NCBI GenBank assembly: GCA_937898445.1
Contig: CALEJY010000110.1
Span: forward strand, 1-6,451
Source: an uncultured Candidatus Melainabacteria bacterium
GTDB taxonomy: Bacteria > Cyanobacteriota > Vampirovibrionia > Gastranaerophilales > Gastranaerophilaceae
DNA: 6,451 nucleotides
Direction: 5' to 3'
Part shown: in pieces, positions 1 through 6,398 of the stretch
Numbering within the stretch: position 1 is the stretch's first letter
Layout of the letters: every line of letters begins with the position of its first letter
Made by a program: the position numbers and the translations under genes
The notes under the pieces: generated by a model
The model's input: only the letters and a program-made list of their open reading frames with translations
Databases searched by the model: none
What the model was told of the DNA's origin: nothing

Positions 1-61
1 CAATATTTCTGTAGAAAGCTTAAAAATTACAATAGAGGGAATAAATATAAATGAAAGATAA
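1..61 (+). other. Possible 3' end of an upstream gene (partial)
   Basis: Two plus-strand frames are open from the window edge. Frame 1 ends at a TGA (52-54) that overlaps the ATG of the restriction nuclease as ATGA, the classic sign of translational coupling. Frame 2 ends at a TAA (59-61) and reads NISVESLKITIEGININER, which looks somewhat more protein-like. Only one can be real, and the fragment is too short to identify. If real, the nuclease is the second or later gene of an operon that begins outside the window. Confidence 0.3.
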
Positions 62-896
62 AATATTTCAAATAGTAGAGGAAGAATTTTCTTCACTTAT
101 AACAAAAATTCAAAGTGATTTTGTCACAAATTTCAAAGCTAAACAAAATAATTTTTTATTGAAAGAATTAGATACAATGATGTCTGCACATATGGTTTTT
201 GTAAGTAGTTTTGAATCTAAAAGTGGTAATTCTATTCAAAAAGTTGCAAAAGAGGTTGCAAAACTTAGATACGGAGCAGAAAATGTACCTCAAATAATTA
301 ACCCTCATAATTTAGAACATTCAATTCAAAATCCAAATGAGCATGAACAAATTATTGTTTCAAATATTGATATGAATAATCCAGAGTTACAAGGTAGAAT
401 TGCAGAATTTATGACTAGGTGCGAAGGAGATAAAAAGAAAAAAGTTTGTTGCTCAGTTAATCATGAAAGCATTTTAGAGTTATTAGATGGAGAATTACCT
501 ATTGGAACTGAAATACATACTAAACCAGTTGATTTAGCTTTTTGGGATGGTGATGAACTAAATATTATGGAAATAAAAGCAGGTGGAAACTTAGATAGCA
601 GTAATGCTCCATCAAATGCAAAAAAACTTTTAACTATTTACACGGGACTAAATTATAGAAAAACAAAACCATATTTTGCAACTATTTATCATAAAGACGG
701 AGAAGGTAGAACTTGGTCTGGCTCAATAAAAAAATATTTACAATATCCACATATGTTTTTAATTGGTTCTGCATTTTGGAATAAAATTCTTCCAGAAGGT
801 ATTGATTATAATGAATTCACAAAAATCTATAATGAAGCAATTAATCAAATTAACCTTAATGAAAAATTAAATGATATGATTAGAAGTTGCCAATAG
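51..896 (+). CDS. Type II restriction endonuclease, PD-(D/E)xK fold, possibly TdeIII-like
   Basis: This is a 281-residue cytoplasmic protein with no signal peptide or membrane segment. It probably makes double-strand cuts in DNA not protected by the adjacent methyltransferase. The catalytic core is visible as D161 in PVDLAF followed by E174-I-K176 in MEIKAGG, the PD-(D/E)xK signature. Upstream, SSFESKSGN (52-60) in an otherwise helical N-terminal half resembles the conserved S-F-x-x-x-x-G element of several Type II enzymes. The combination of that element with EIKAGGNLDSSNA recalls the TdeIII family (GGNCC cutters), but this is memory of family pattern, not an alignment. The length fits a stand-alone Type IIP enzyme. 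A GAGGG stretch (35-39) lies 11 nt before the ATG, slightly far for an SD. The gene converges on the methyltransferase gene with a 30-bp overlap. Restriction nuclease is likely; the family and target site are uncertain. Confidence 0.75.
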   Translation: MKDKIFQIVEEEFSSLITKIQSDFVTNFKAKQNNFLLKELDTMMSAHMVFVSSFESKSGNSIQKVAKEVAKLRYGAENVPQIINPHNLEHSIQNPNEHEQIIVSNIDMNNPELQGRIAEFMTRCEGDKKKKVCCSVNHESILELLDGELPIGTEIHTKPVDLAFWDGDELNIMEIKAGGNLDSSNAPSNAKKLLTIYTGLNYRKTKPYFATIYHKDGEGRTWSGSIKKYLQYPHMFLIGSAFWNKILPEGIDYNEFTKIYNEAINQINLNEKLNDMIRSCQ

Positions 897-1610
897 TTTC
901 TTTTTATATTTTTGTTCATGTTCTGTAAAACGTTTATTTGTAGCATTGAAATATTCTTTATCTAATTCGATTCCAATAAAGTTTCTTTTCAAATTAAATG
1001 CTGCAATTCCTGTTGAACCGACACCCATAAACGGATCAAGTACTGTGCCATTTTCATTAGATGCAATTTTAATAATATGTTCAAGTAATTTAACAGGTTT
1101 TTGAGCAGGATGTTTTGGATTTTTAAGTCGTTCTGGTTGCATGCAAATAGGTGTCTGAATAAAATTATGCATTTCTTTTTGATTGCTAAAATTCCATTGA
1201 TGTCCTTTGTTCCACATACAAACTATTAATTCGCAACTATTTAAAAATCCGTTTTTATAAATTTTAGGGGCAGGATTTGTTTTATGCCAAACCATAAATT
1301 GAAATGTGTCAAATTCAGGATCAAAGACTTCATGCCATTTCCCGATTTGATTATATGTTGTAAAAATAAAAATATTTCCCTTGGGTTTTATAATTCTTTT
1401 AAAATTTGCTAACAATTCTTTTGGTTCAATTTCTTTTTTATCCCAATCTGCCAAATCATTATTTAAAGCAGAACGACCTGGTAAATTTATATTTCCTGTT
1501 GAGTATTTTGCAATGTTATATGGAGGATCTGTTAAAATTAAATCAACAGATCTATCTGGAATATCATCTAATAGTTCAAAGCAATCACCGAGTCTTAAAT
1601 CGTACATCAT
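867..1610 (-). CDS. Type II DNA methyltransferase, beta class, probably N6-adenine
   Basis: This 247-residue enzyme is predicted to transfer a methyl group from S-adenosylmethionine to an exocyclic amino group in the recognition site, protecting host DNA from the facing nuclease. Motif IV, DPPY (28-31), comes first. Motif X (HPAQKP, 168-172 region) and the AdoMet-binding motif I (DPFMGVGSTG, 192-201) follow, then GIELDKEY (213-220). The order IV-recognition region-X-I defines the beta class, and DPPY favours adenine N6 over cytosine N4. The variable segment between about 112 and 160 should hold the target recognition domain. The SD AGGAG is only 2 nt from the first ATG (1608-1610) but 5 nt from the second (1605-1607), so translation may begin at the second Met. 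The gene lies downstream of the AlbA_2 gene with a 67-bp gap, so readthrough is possible. The recognition site cannot be read from sequence. Confidence 0.9.
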   Translation of the reverse strand: MMYDLRLGDCFELLDDIPDRSVDLILTDPPYNIAKYSTGNINLPGRSALNNDLADWDKKEIEPKELLANFKRIIKPKGNIFIFTTYNQIGKWHEVFDPEFDTFQFMVWHKTNPAPKIYKNGFLNSCELIVCMWNKGHQWNFSNQKEMHNFIQTPICMQPERLKNPKHPAQKPVKLLEHIIKIASNENGTVLDPFMGVGSTGIAAFNLKRNFIGIELDKEYFNATNKRFTEHEQKYKKKLLATSNHII

Positions 1611-1624
1611 TTCTCCTTTTCTTT

Positions 1625-1652
1625 ATGATAACTTAAAGATAAAAGAAGTGAA
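1625..1652 (-). promoter_or_regulatory. Candidate promoter for the methyltransferase gene
   Basis: On the minus strand TTCACT (1652-1647, four of six matches to TTGACA) is followed after 16 nt by TATCAT (1630-1625, five of six to TATAAT). The implied transcript would start only about 8 nt before the ATG, just including the AGGAG SD. An own promoter would make the methyltransferase independent of the broken upstream gene. In DNA this AT-rich such matches occur often by chance. Confidence 0.25.
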
Positions 1653-1677
1653 CTAATTATGTTTTATTGTGTTTAGT

Positions 1678-2649
1678 TTAGCTAAAATTTATTAATTTAT
1701 CAAAATACAATTGTTTATCTACATATGAAATAGCTTTTCTTAGCAAAGATTTATGTTCTTCATAATTGTTTTCCAAATATTTTTTTAATAATGGAATAAT
1801 CAATTTCTTTATAGTTTCTTCATTCTTTATATTTAAAATCATCCTTAATTGTATATCTATATTTTTTTCTTCTATTCCTTCTAAATTCGTACTATTATCA
1901 TTAAACAACACAAAATATTTAGCTTTCAAATCAGCATCCTTACCTGTTATTTTTTCTTCCTTGAAGTTGTCATCGGATTTTATTCTTTCTAGTAAATATT
2001 TCTTACCAAATTTTGCATCAACTGTAATTTTTGAAATTTCAGCCTTTAGCTTTGTTTTATCAAATGAATTGTCAATTTTTTGTATCAAGTATATAAAATA
2101 ATAAAATGGTAAATATTTAACAGAAAAATGACAAAAAGCATCAATATAATTAATAGGATTAGCTGTTCCTGTTTGATTTATAAAGGTAGTCAATAAATAT
2201 TTTTCTGTAATAGTAGTTGGTATAATTTCTTTTTTTGCTCGGTGTACTATTGCACCTGTAATTCCATTTATTTTGCCAATTAATTTCAATGCAGGAGCAC
2301 CATCTTTTTCCTTGAACGAACCCTCTTTTATGAATTTTATTTTTGCTAATAAGTCATTATCAATAAATATATCTTTTTTATCAGGATTTCCATTGATATT
2401 TATTTTCCCATTTTTTAAATCTAATAATGATAAATTGTTCACTCCTATTTTTGCCATTTTTGCAAAAGTTTGCATCCATAGCCTTTGTTCATTTTTTCGA
2501 ATTTCGTCAAGAAGATATATCAAATCGGCATATTTAATTTCTGAACTTTTTGCTCTATATCTGTAATAAATAGCACCTTCTCTCAAAGCGTTATTTACAT
2601 ATTTTGTGCAAATTACTGGTTTATGTAACGACTTATATGTATATATCAA
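1678..2649 (-). CDS. C-terminal fragment of the AlbA_2 protein (frame-shifted part)
   Basis: This open frame is 323 residues long when counted from a TTG at 2649, but the TTG is really an internal Leu codon (GLIYTYK). No SD stands at a useful distance before it, so independent translation is doubtful. Open reading continues upstream to the frameshift site near 2706. The first 60 residues (KPVIC, REGAIYYRYRAKSSEIKY) finish the AlbA_2 domain region. The segment LWMQTFAKMAKIGVNNLSLLDLKNGKI (about 58-84) is typical of the linker in this family. The rest is Lys/Ile-rich and mostly helical, with no motif I recognise. Confidence 0.55.
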   Translation of the reverse strand: MIYTYKSLHKPVICTKYVNNALREGAIYYRYRAKSSEIKYADLIYLLDEIRKNEQRLWMQTFAKMAKIGVNNLSLLDLKNGKININGNPDKKDIFIDNDLLAKIKFIKEGSFKEKDGAPALKLIGKINGITGAIVHRAKKEIIPTTITEKYLLTTFINQTGTANPINYIDAFCHFSVKYLPFYYFIYLIQKIDNSFDKTKLKAEISKITVDAKFGKKYLLERIKSDDNFKEEKITGKDADLKAKYFVLFNDNSTNLEGIEEKNIDIQLRMILNIKNEETIKKLIIPLLKKYLENNYEEHKSLLRKAISYVDKQLYFDKLINFS

Positions 2650-2693
2650 TCCAATATTTAATTCTTTATATTTTAATGTAGTTTTAGTATACT

Positions 2694-2993
2694 TTATTTC
2701 TGGGGAAAATATTCATTTAATTTTTCTACAAATTTTTCATCATCATATTCTTCAAAAGTATTATCTTTTAAGCCTACAACTTTACGTGGATTATCTTTGA
2801 CGCCAAATATTAAATATCCACCATCTCTATTTGCAAATGAAACCATCGTTTTTGCATATTTAGCCAGTGCAGAAATTGAAAAACTTTCTTTAAATTCTAA
2901 TGTTGTAGATTCTCTAGATACAAGTTTATATGGATCATCGCCTTCATAACATTTAAAAAGTTTATTTATATTGTTTTCATCGAATACTGACAT
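2694..2993 (-). CDS. N-terminal fragment: AlbA_2 putative nucleic-acid-binding domain
   Basis: This is the part translated as the sequence stands: 99 residues. The AlbA_2 hallmarks are visible: ESTTLEFKES (28-37), then AKTMVSFANRDGG (47-59), then YLIFGVKDNPRKVVGL (60-75). In the family this domain covers roughly the first 100-120 residues of a longer protein, so the stop after FPQK cuts the domain just before its last strand. The start is well supported: AAGAGG (3005-3000) stands 6 nt before the ATG, and TATAAT lies further upstream. If the frameshift is real, this truncated domain is the only product made at full rate. Confidence 0.7.
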   Translation of the reverse strand: MSVFDENNINKLFKCYEGDDPYKLVSRESTTLEFKESFSISALAKYAKTMVSFANRDGGYLIFGVKDNPRKVVGLKDNTFEEYDDEKFVEKLNEYFPQK

Positions 2994-2999
2994 GACAAA

Positions 3000-3026
3000 C
3001 CTCTTTGAAATAAAAATTTTATTATA
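3000..3026 (-). promoter_or_regulatory. -10 box and SD of the AlbA_2 gene
   Basis: On the minus strand a perfect TATAAT occupies 3026-3021, and AAGAGG (3005-3000) sits 6 nt before the ATG at 2993. Transcription would begin near 3014, giving a leader of about 20 nt. No convincing TTGACA-like -35 box is found 16-18 nt upstream. That position is partly covered by the 17-bp palindrome, which suggests a weak promoter under the control of a bound regulator. Confidence 0.5.
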
Positions 3027-3031
3027 AACAA

Positions 3032-3048
3032 AAGTTTATCATAAACTT
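3032..3048. promoter_or_regulatory. Perfect 17-bp palindrome, probable operator
   Basis: AAGTTTATCATAAACTT has 8-bp arms with perfect dyad symmetry around a single central base (3040). It lies in the spacer and -35 region of the promoter reading toward the AlbA_2 gene, within the 172-bp divergent region shared with the HNH gene. No T-run follows, so it does not look like a terminator. A dimeric repressor bound here would block the minus-strand promoter. The regulator is unknown; the AlbA_2 protein itself is a possible but untested candidate. Confidence 0.5.
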
Positions 3049-3116
3049 ACACTTTATGCTTTGTGTACTATTTATAAAATTTAAGATTTGAAAATGAAAG
3101 TTTCTTGGAAAATTAT

Positions 3117-3134
3117 TATAATTGCTAAATTAGC
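3117..3134 (+). promoter_or_regulatory. Candidate -10 box and short palindrome before the HNH gene
   Basis: TATAAT (3117-3122) is followed by GCTAAATTAGC (3124-3134), an 11-bp perfect palindrome centred on 3129, about where transcription would start. A half-copy GCTAAT recurs at 3152-3157. No clear -35 box stands at the right distance. The leader to the ATG would be about 37 nt and has no SD. The arrangement could be a second operator, but short palindromes are common in AT-rich DNA. Confidence 0.25.
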
Positions 3135-3165
3135 TTACAATATTTTTTTATGCTAATATTTACCC

Positions 3166-4440
3166 ATGGTTAAGCCTAAAAAAATGAAAAGAAAATCCCT
3201 AAGTAAAAAAATTCGATTTGAGGTTTTTAAAAGGGATAAATTTACTTGTGTATATTGTGGTCGAAAAGCACCAGATGTAATATTAGAAGTTGATCATATA
3301 AAACCTGTTGCGAAAGGTGGAGATAATAGTATTGCAAATCTGGTTACAAGTTGTATTGATTGTAATAGGGGCAAAAGAGATATACCTCTCTCTGTGAATG
3401 AAACTCTTGAAAAACAACGCATACAATTAGAACTATTACAAGAAAAAAGAGAACAACTTGAAATGTTGTTTGAGTGGAAAAAATCTTTAGATGAACTTGA
3501 TGAGTACGAATCTGACTTATTTATACAATATATTGAGGATAAAATTCAACCATATACTTTAAAAAAGCATTTTAAAGTTGAGATATTAAAACTTTTTGAA
3601 AAGTATAAGCAAGATGAAATATTAGATGCAATTAACATAGCAGCAAAAAAATATTTACAATATGATTATGAAGATAAATTAGAACAAAATAGTGTAGAAG
3701 AATTTTTGAGTAAAATTGGAGGGGTATTAGTAAATAAAAATTTACCACCTATAAAACAAAAACTAGCATATATAAAAGGAATTTGCAGAAATAGATTTGG
3801 CTATTGGGATAACACTAAAGGATCTATAATTTTGAACAACTACGTAAAAGCTCTTACTGATTACGGTTGGTCAGATGATAAAATTTTAGAAGATCTAGAA
3901 ACAGAAGTAATGTCTGTAGCTAAAGAGGCAAAACATTGGACGGAATGGCGAAATACACTTGAAGGTTGGACCGATAGTGTTAAATCATGGGATAAAAAAG
4001 AATTTCAGTTTGAAAATTTATCTGAAGAAGAAATAAATACAATGGTAAATAATTCATATAGTGAATTCTGTTTTTATTTCGAATTTATAAAACATTCTAT
4101 ACATATATTTGGAGAAGATGACGAAAAAATATTCATACAACAAACGATTGAAGCAATATCTCAGTATAATAAATTACAGCATGAAGCTATATGCAAAAAT
4201 GAGGATTTTAGCGAGTTAAAACCAGGATATTTATTATTCAGAAATATTGGACTTTTTAAATTTATTAAAAATATTGATACATCCTTAAAATATTCTTTTA
4301 GTGACGCTATAGAAATATATACAGAAAAAATTTTTAATAATGAATTGTATTATAAAAACAAAAATTTAACTGCTGATGATTTTTATAAATTTTTAGAAAT
4401 GATTGACAACAGACTAAGTAAATATGTGAATGAATTGTAA
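3166..4440 (+). CDS. HNH endonuclease-domain protein with large unknown C-terminal region
   Basis: The product has 424 residues. The N-terminal domain (about 14-75) is a clear HNH nuclease: RFEVFKRDKFTCVYCG with C28 and C31, then EVDHIKPVAKGGDNSIANL with catalytic H44 and N58, then C63-x-x-C66 and N67. The four cysteines should hold a structural zinc, and H44/N58/N67 the catalytic metal. A Glu/Lys/Gln-rich, probably coiled-coil stretch spans about 78-115. Then come a helical region, the motif YIKGICRNRFGYWD (about 202-215), a Trp-rich segment (WTEWRNTLEGWTDSVKSW, about 257-274) and a hydrophilic C-terminus. I do not recognise the part after residue 75. The N-terminus is strongly basic, fitting DNA contact. 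Neither the ATG at 3166 nor the one at 3184 (Met7) has an SD. It is transcribed away from the AlbA_2 gene. A homing nuclease, phage-derived nuclease or defence effector are all possible. Confidence 0.8.
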   Translation: MVKPKKMKRKSLSKKIRFEVFKRDKFTCVYCGRKAPDVILEVDHIKPVAKGGDNSIANLVTSCIDCNRGKRDIPLSVNETLEKQRIQLELLQEKREQLEMLFEWKKSLDELDEYESDLFIQYIEDKIQPYTLKKHFKVEILKLFEKYKQDEILDAINIAAKKYLQYDYEDKLEQNSVEEFLSKIGGVLVNKNLPPIKQKLAYIKGICRNRFGYWDNTKGSIILNNYVKALTDYGWSDDKILEDLETEVMSVAKEAKHWTEWRNTLEGWTDSVKSWDKKEFQFENLSEEEINTMVNNSYSEFCFYFEFIKHSIHIFGEDDEKIFIQQTIEAISQYNKLQHEAICKNEDFSELKPGYLLFRNIGLFKFIKNIDTSLKYSFSDAIEIYTEKIFNNELYYKNKNLTADDFYKFLEMIDNRLSKYVNEL

Positions 4441-4611
4441 CTACAATCATGTTAATATGAGTTATGGAATAGGTATTCATTCAAATAAAATCAGAATATG
4501 TTGCACTAATTATATTATTGATTTTTATAGTATAATATGCAGCTAAATTTTAAATGTGAGCATTTTCTCAAAATCCCTTGGAAATTTTTCTCAAACTTGT
4601 TGGCAATTTAC
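4441..4611. other. Intergenic junction between island and cotransporter gene
   Basis: There is no terminator hairpin after the HNH stop and no RNA gene that I can see. TATAAT occurs at 4531-4536 and TATAGT at 4526-4531; TTGCAC (4501-4506) lies 19 nt before the latter, a weak promoter candidate for the cotransporter. Composition is as AT-rich as the island. Recognisable cotransporter coding sequence begins only near 4612, so the edge of the exchanged DNA probably lies between about 4590 and 4612. Confidence 0.4.
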
Positions 4612-4677
4612 AATGGTATTTATATAATGTCGTCAGGATTAGAAAAAATTGCAGGCGGAAAGCTTGAAAAATCCTGA
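4537..4677 (+). pseudogene. 5' fragment of the cotransporter gene, out of frame
   Basis: A 46-residue frame from ATG 4537 ends at TGA 4675-4677. Its last third, GIYIMSSGLEKIAGGKLEK (from 4612), matches what Na+/Pi cotransporters of this family have just before the first QSSS repeat (typically LFLYGM.LM..GL.K.AG.KL...L). It then hits TGA. With one more A in the run at 4667-4671 the reading becomes KLEKILKTMTSSPTKG and joins the long downstream frame. Residues before GIYIM (FFSNLLAIYN) only loosely resemble the family's first membrane helix and look truncated or replaced. Confidence 0.65.
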
Positions 4678-4682
4678 AAACA

Positions 4683-6317
4683 ATGACATCAAGTCCGACA
4701 AAAGGACTTATCCTAGGTGCTGGGATTACTGCAATTGTCCAAAGTTCTTCTGCTGTTACTGTTATGCTTGTCGGTTTGGTTAATTCAGGCATAATGAAAT
4801 TATCTCAAGCCATTGGGGTTATTATGGGTTCAAATATCGGAACTACAATAACCGCTTGGATTTTGAGCTTATCAGGGATTCAAAGTGATAATATAATTGT
4901 AAGGTTGTTTAAACCCGAATCTTTTACACCGGTATTGGCTTTGATTGGTGTTATTATGATTTTTGCATCGCGGAGCAACAAGAACAAAAATGTCGGAAGT
5001 GTATTTTTAGGGTTTTCAATTTTGATGACAGGCATGATATTTATGAGTACGTCAATGGAACCGCTTTCACATTCGCAAAAGTTTATTGACTTGTTGACAC
5101 TATTTAATAATCCGCTGTTTGGGGTGCTTGTTGGTGCTGTTATTACAGCCATTATTCAAAGTTCTGCAGCATCAGTCGGGATGTTGCAGGCTCTTGTGAT
5201 GAAAGTTGATATGACATATTCGATGGCATTGCCGATTATTATGGGACAAAATATCGGAACTTGTATCACAGCAATAATTTCAAGCATCGGTGTAAATTCA
5301 AATGCGCGAAAAGTTGCGGTAGTTCACGTTACATTTAACGTAATCGGTACGGTGGTATTTTTATCAGCTTATCAGTTGGTTAAACTTATTTTTAATCTAC
5401 CGTTTATGAGCGAAAATATCAACCCTGCAGGAATTGCGGTTCTTCACTCAACTTTTAATATTTGTACAACGATTTTTTTGTTCCCATTTATTAAACAGCT
5501 GGAAGACATTGCAAATGTCGTGATAAAGGATTCTAAAAACGAAAAAGAAGAAGTATTTTTGGATGAACGCCTTTTGCGTTCCCCTGAACTTGCGGTTATT
5601 GAAGTTAATCAAAAAGTTATTAAGATGGCAAAAATTGTTAAAAATAATGTTTTGTATGCAACAAAACAATTGAAAAACTATCAATATCGCAAAGCGGATG
5701 TAATAAATAAGAACGAAGAGCGCATTGACCGATATGAGGACAAATTGGAAGCATATTTAATTAAAACTTCAAATAAAGAGGTTTCAGAAAGTACAAGTAA
5801 TGCAATTGCAAGATTGCTTTTGATAATTGGTGATTATGAACGAATCGGCGACCACGCAATAAATATTTTAAATATTGCTGAACAAAAGAAAAATAAGAAC
5901 CTTGAATTTCCACCGGAATTGGTTGAAGATTTGAGGATAATTGTCGGCGCAATTTTAGAAGTATTGTTCTTGACAACCGAAGCTTATTCGCATAACAGCT
6001 CAACTGTTGCATTGAAGGTTGAACCGTTGGAGCAGGTAATAGACAGGCTTGTTGTAAAGGCAAAAAGTCGTCATATCAAAAGGATTCAATATGGTGAATG
6101 TCCGATAGAATTGGATTTTATAATTTCAGAATTGTTTAACGATTTTGAAAGAATTTCTGACCATTGCTCAAATATTGCAGCATCAGTTTTGAAAGCCCAT
6201 AATGCAGGTTTGGATAAACATGAATTTTTGAAACAGTTGAAATCATACGATAATAAGGAATTTAGTCAAACTTATGATGATTTTAAGCAAAAGTATGCAC
6301 TAATTAAAAGTGCGTAG
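4683..6317 (+). CDS. Na+/phosphate cotransporter, NptA/PhoU-domain type, 5' end disrupted
   Basis: This is an inner-membrane protein expected to import phosphate with Na+. As read it has 544 residues. Two inverted Na_Pi_cotrans repeats are clear. The first is GAGITAIVQSSS (12-23) with GVIMGSNIGTTITAW (45-59). The second is GAVITAIIQSSA (151-162) with PIIMGQNIGTCITAI (184-198). The QSS and GxNIGT motifs form the transport core. Hydrophobic helices continue to about 270. A cytoplasmic PhoU-like helical domain follows (about 300-505) with DYERIGDH (384-391) and DFERISDH (487-494), the repeated metal-site motif of PhoU. The ATG at 4683 has no SD, and an in-frame TGA stands just upstream at 4665-4667. 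The true start lay further 5', now separated by a one-base frameshift. The protein as read lacks the first helix and may be non-functional unless the frameshift is an error. Base composition is richer in G+C than the genes to the left. Confidence 0.85.
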   Translation: MTSSPTKGLILGAGITAIVQSSSAVTVMLVGLVNSGIMKLSQAIGVIMGSNIGTTITAWILSLSGIQSDNIIVRLFKPESFTPVLALIGVIMIFASRSNKNKNVGSVFLGFSILMTGMIFMSTSMEPLSHSQKFIDLLTLFNNPLFGVLVGAVITAIIQSSAASVGMLQALVMKVDMTYSMALPIIMGQNIGTCITAIISSIGVNSNARKVAVVHVTFNVIGTVVFLSAYQLVKLIFNLPFMSENINPAGIAVLHSTFNICTTIFLFPFIKQLEDIANVVIKDSKNEKEEVFLDERLLRSPELAVIEVNQKVIKMAKIVKNNVLYATKQLKNYQYRKADVINKNEERIDRYEDKLEAYLIKTSNKEVSESTSNAIARLLLIIGDYERIGDHAINILNIAEQKKNKNLEFPPELVEDLRIIVGAILEVLFLTTEAYSHNSSTVALKVEPLEQVIDRLVVKAKSRHIKRIQYGECPIELDFIISELFNDFERISDHCSNIAASVLKAHNAGLDKHEFLKQLKSYDNKEFSQTYDDFKQKYALIKSA

Positions 6318-6351
6318 CATCCTAAATATTTATTATACCAAATAATCGCAC

Positions 6352-6374
6352 AGCGCCGATTCTCGGCGCTTTTC
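6352..6374 (+). terminator. Rho-independent terminator of the cotransporter gene
   Basis: AGCGCCGA (6352-6359) pairs perfectly with TCGGCGCT (6363-6370) around a 3-nt loop and is followed by a short T-rich tract. Outer CGCAC (6347-6351) and GTGCG (6378-6382) could pair as an additional stem. It lies 35 bp after the stop codon and closes the transcript. Confidence 0.9.
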
Positions 6375-6398
6375 TTTGTGCGTTTTTACTTCGGTCAA

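Larger units (their letters stand above)
1678..2993 (-). pseudogene. AlbA_2/Schlafen-type domain protein gene, split by a -1 frameshift
   Basis: Two adjacent minus-strand frames together encode one protein. The first runs from ATG 2993 and terminates at TAA 2694-2696. At the run TTTTCCCC (2709-2702) a -1 shift changes FPQK-stop into FSPEIKYTKTTLKYKE and continues without a stop into GLIYTYKSLHKPVICTK and on to TAA at 1678. The restored protein is about 438 residues. The order AlbA_2 domain, then FFSPEI-like strand, then KPVIC...REGAIYYRYR..EI.Y..L is the usual layout of AlbA_2 (PF04326) proteins, so the continuity is convincing. These domains bind nucleic acid and occur in regulators and in some defence proteins. 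The C-terminal 250 residues are not recognised. A single lost T (five to four) would explain the break. Alternatives are sequencing error or a programmed -1 frameshift on UUUU, though the site is not a canonical X XXY YYZ heptamer. Confidence 0.8.

Noticed and set aside
1381..1656. Plus-strand open frames of 91 and 76 residues (1381-1656 and 1406-1636)
   Set aside because: They lie antisense over the start half of the methyltransferase, have no domain and no SD, and reflect AT-rich codon shadowing.
1677..1686. TTTAGCTAAA palindrome at the AlbA_2 stop, with GCTAAA-type words also at 3124 and 4542
   Set aside because: The words are too short and AT-rich to treat as a repeat family, and their placement has no consistent relation to gene starts.
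1766..2800. Plus-strand open frames at 1766-2101, 2273-2566 and 2606-2800
   Set aside because: All are antisense to the AlbA_2 gene. Phe/Ser/Ile-rich translation is what Lys/Glu/Asn-rich genes give when read backwards.
1..4600. CRISPR array, tRNA, transposase or integrase in the island
   Set aside because: I found no regularly spaced repeats, no tRNA-like cloverleaf and no DDE, tyrosine or serine recombinase motif.
4568..6063. Minus-strand open frames at 4568-4792, 4880-5152, 5448-5684 and 5761-6063
   Set aside because: They lie antisense to, or over the start of, the cotransporter gene, which has clear QSSS and PhoU motifs in the plus frame; these are shadows.
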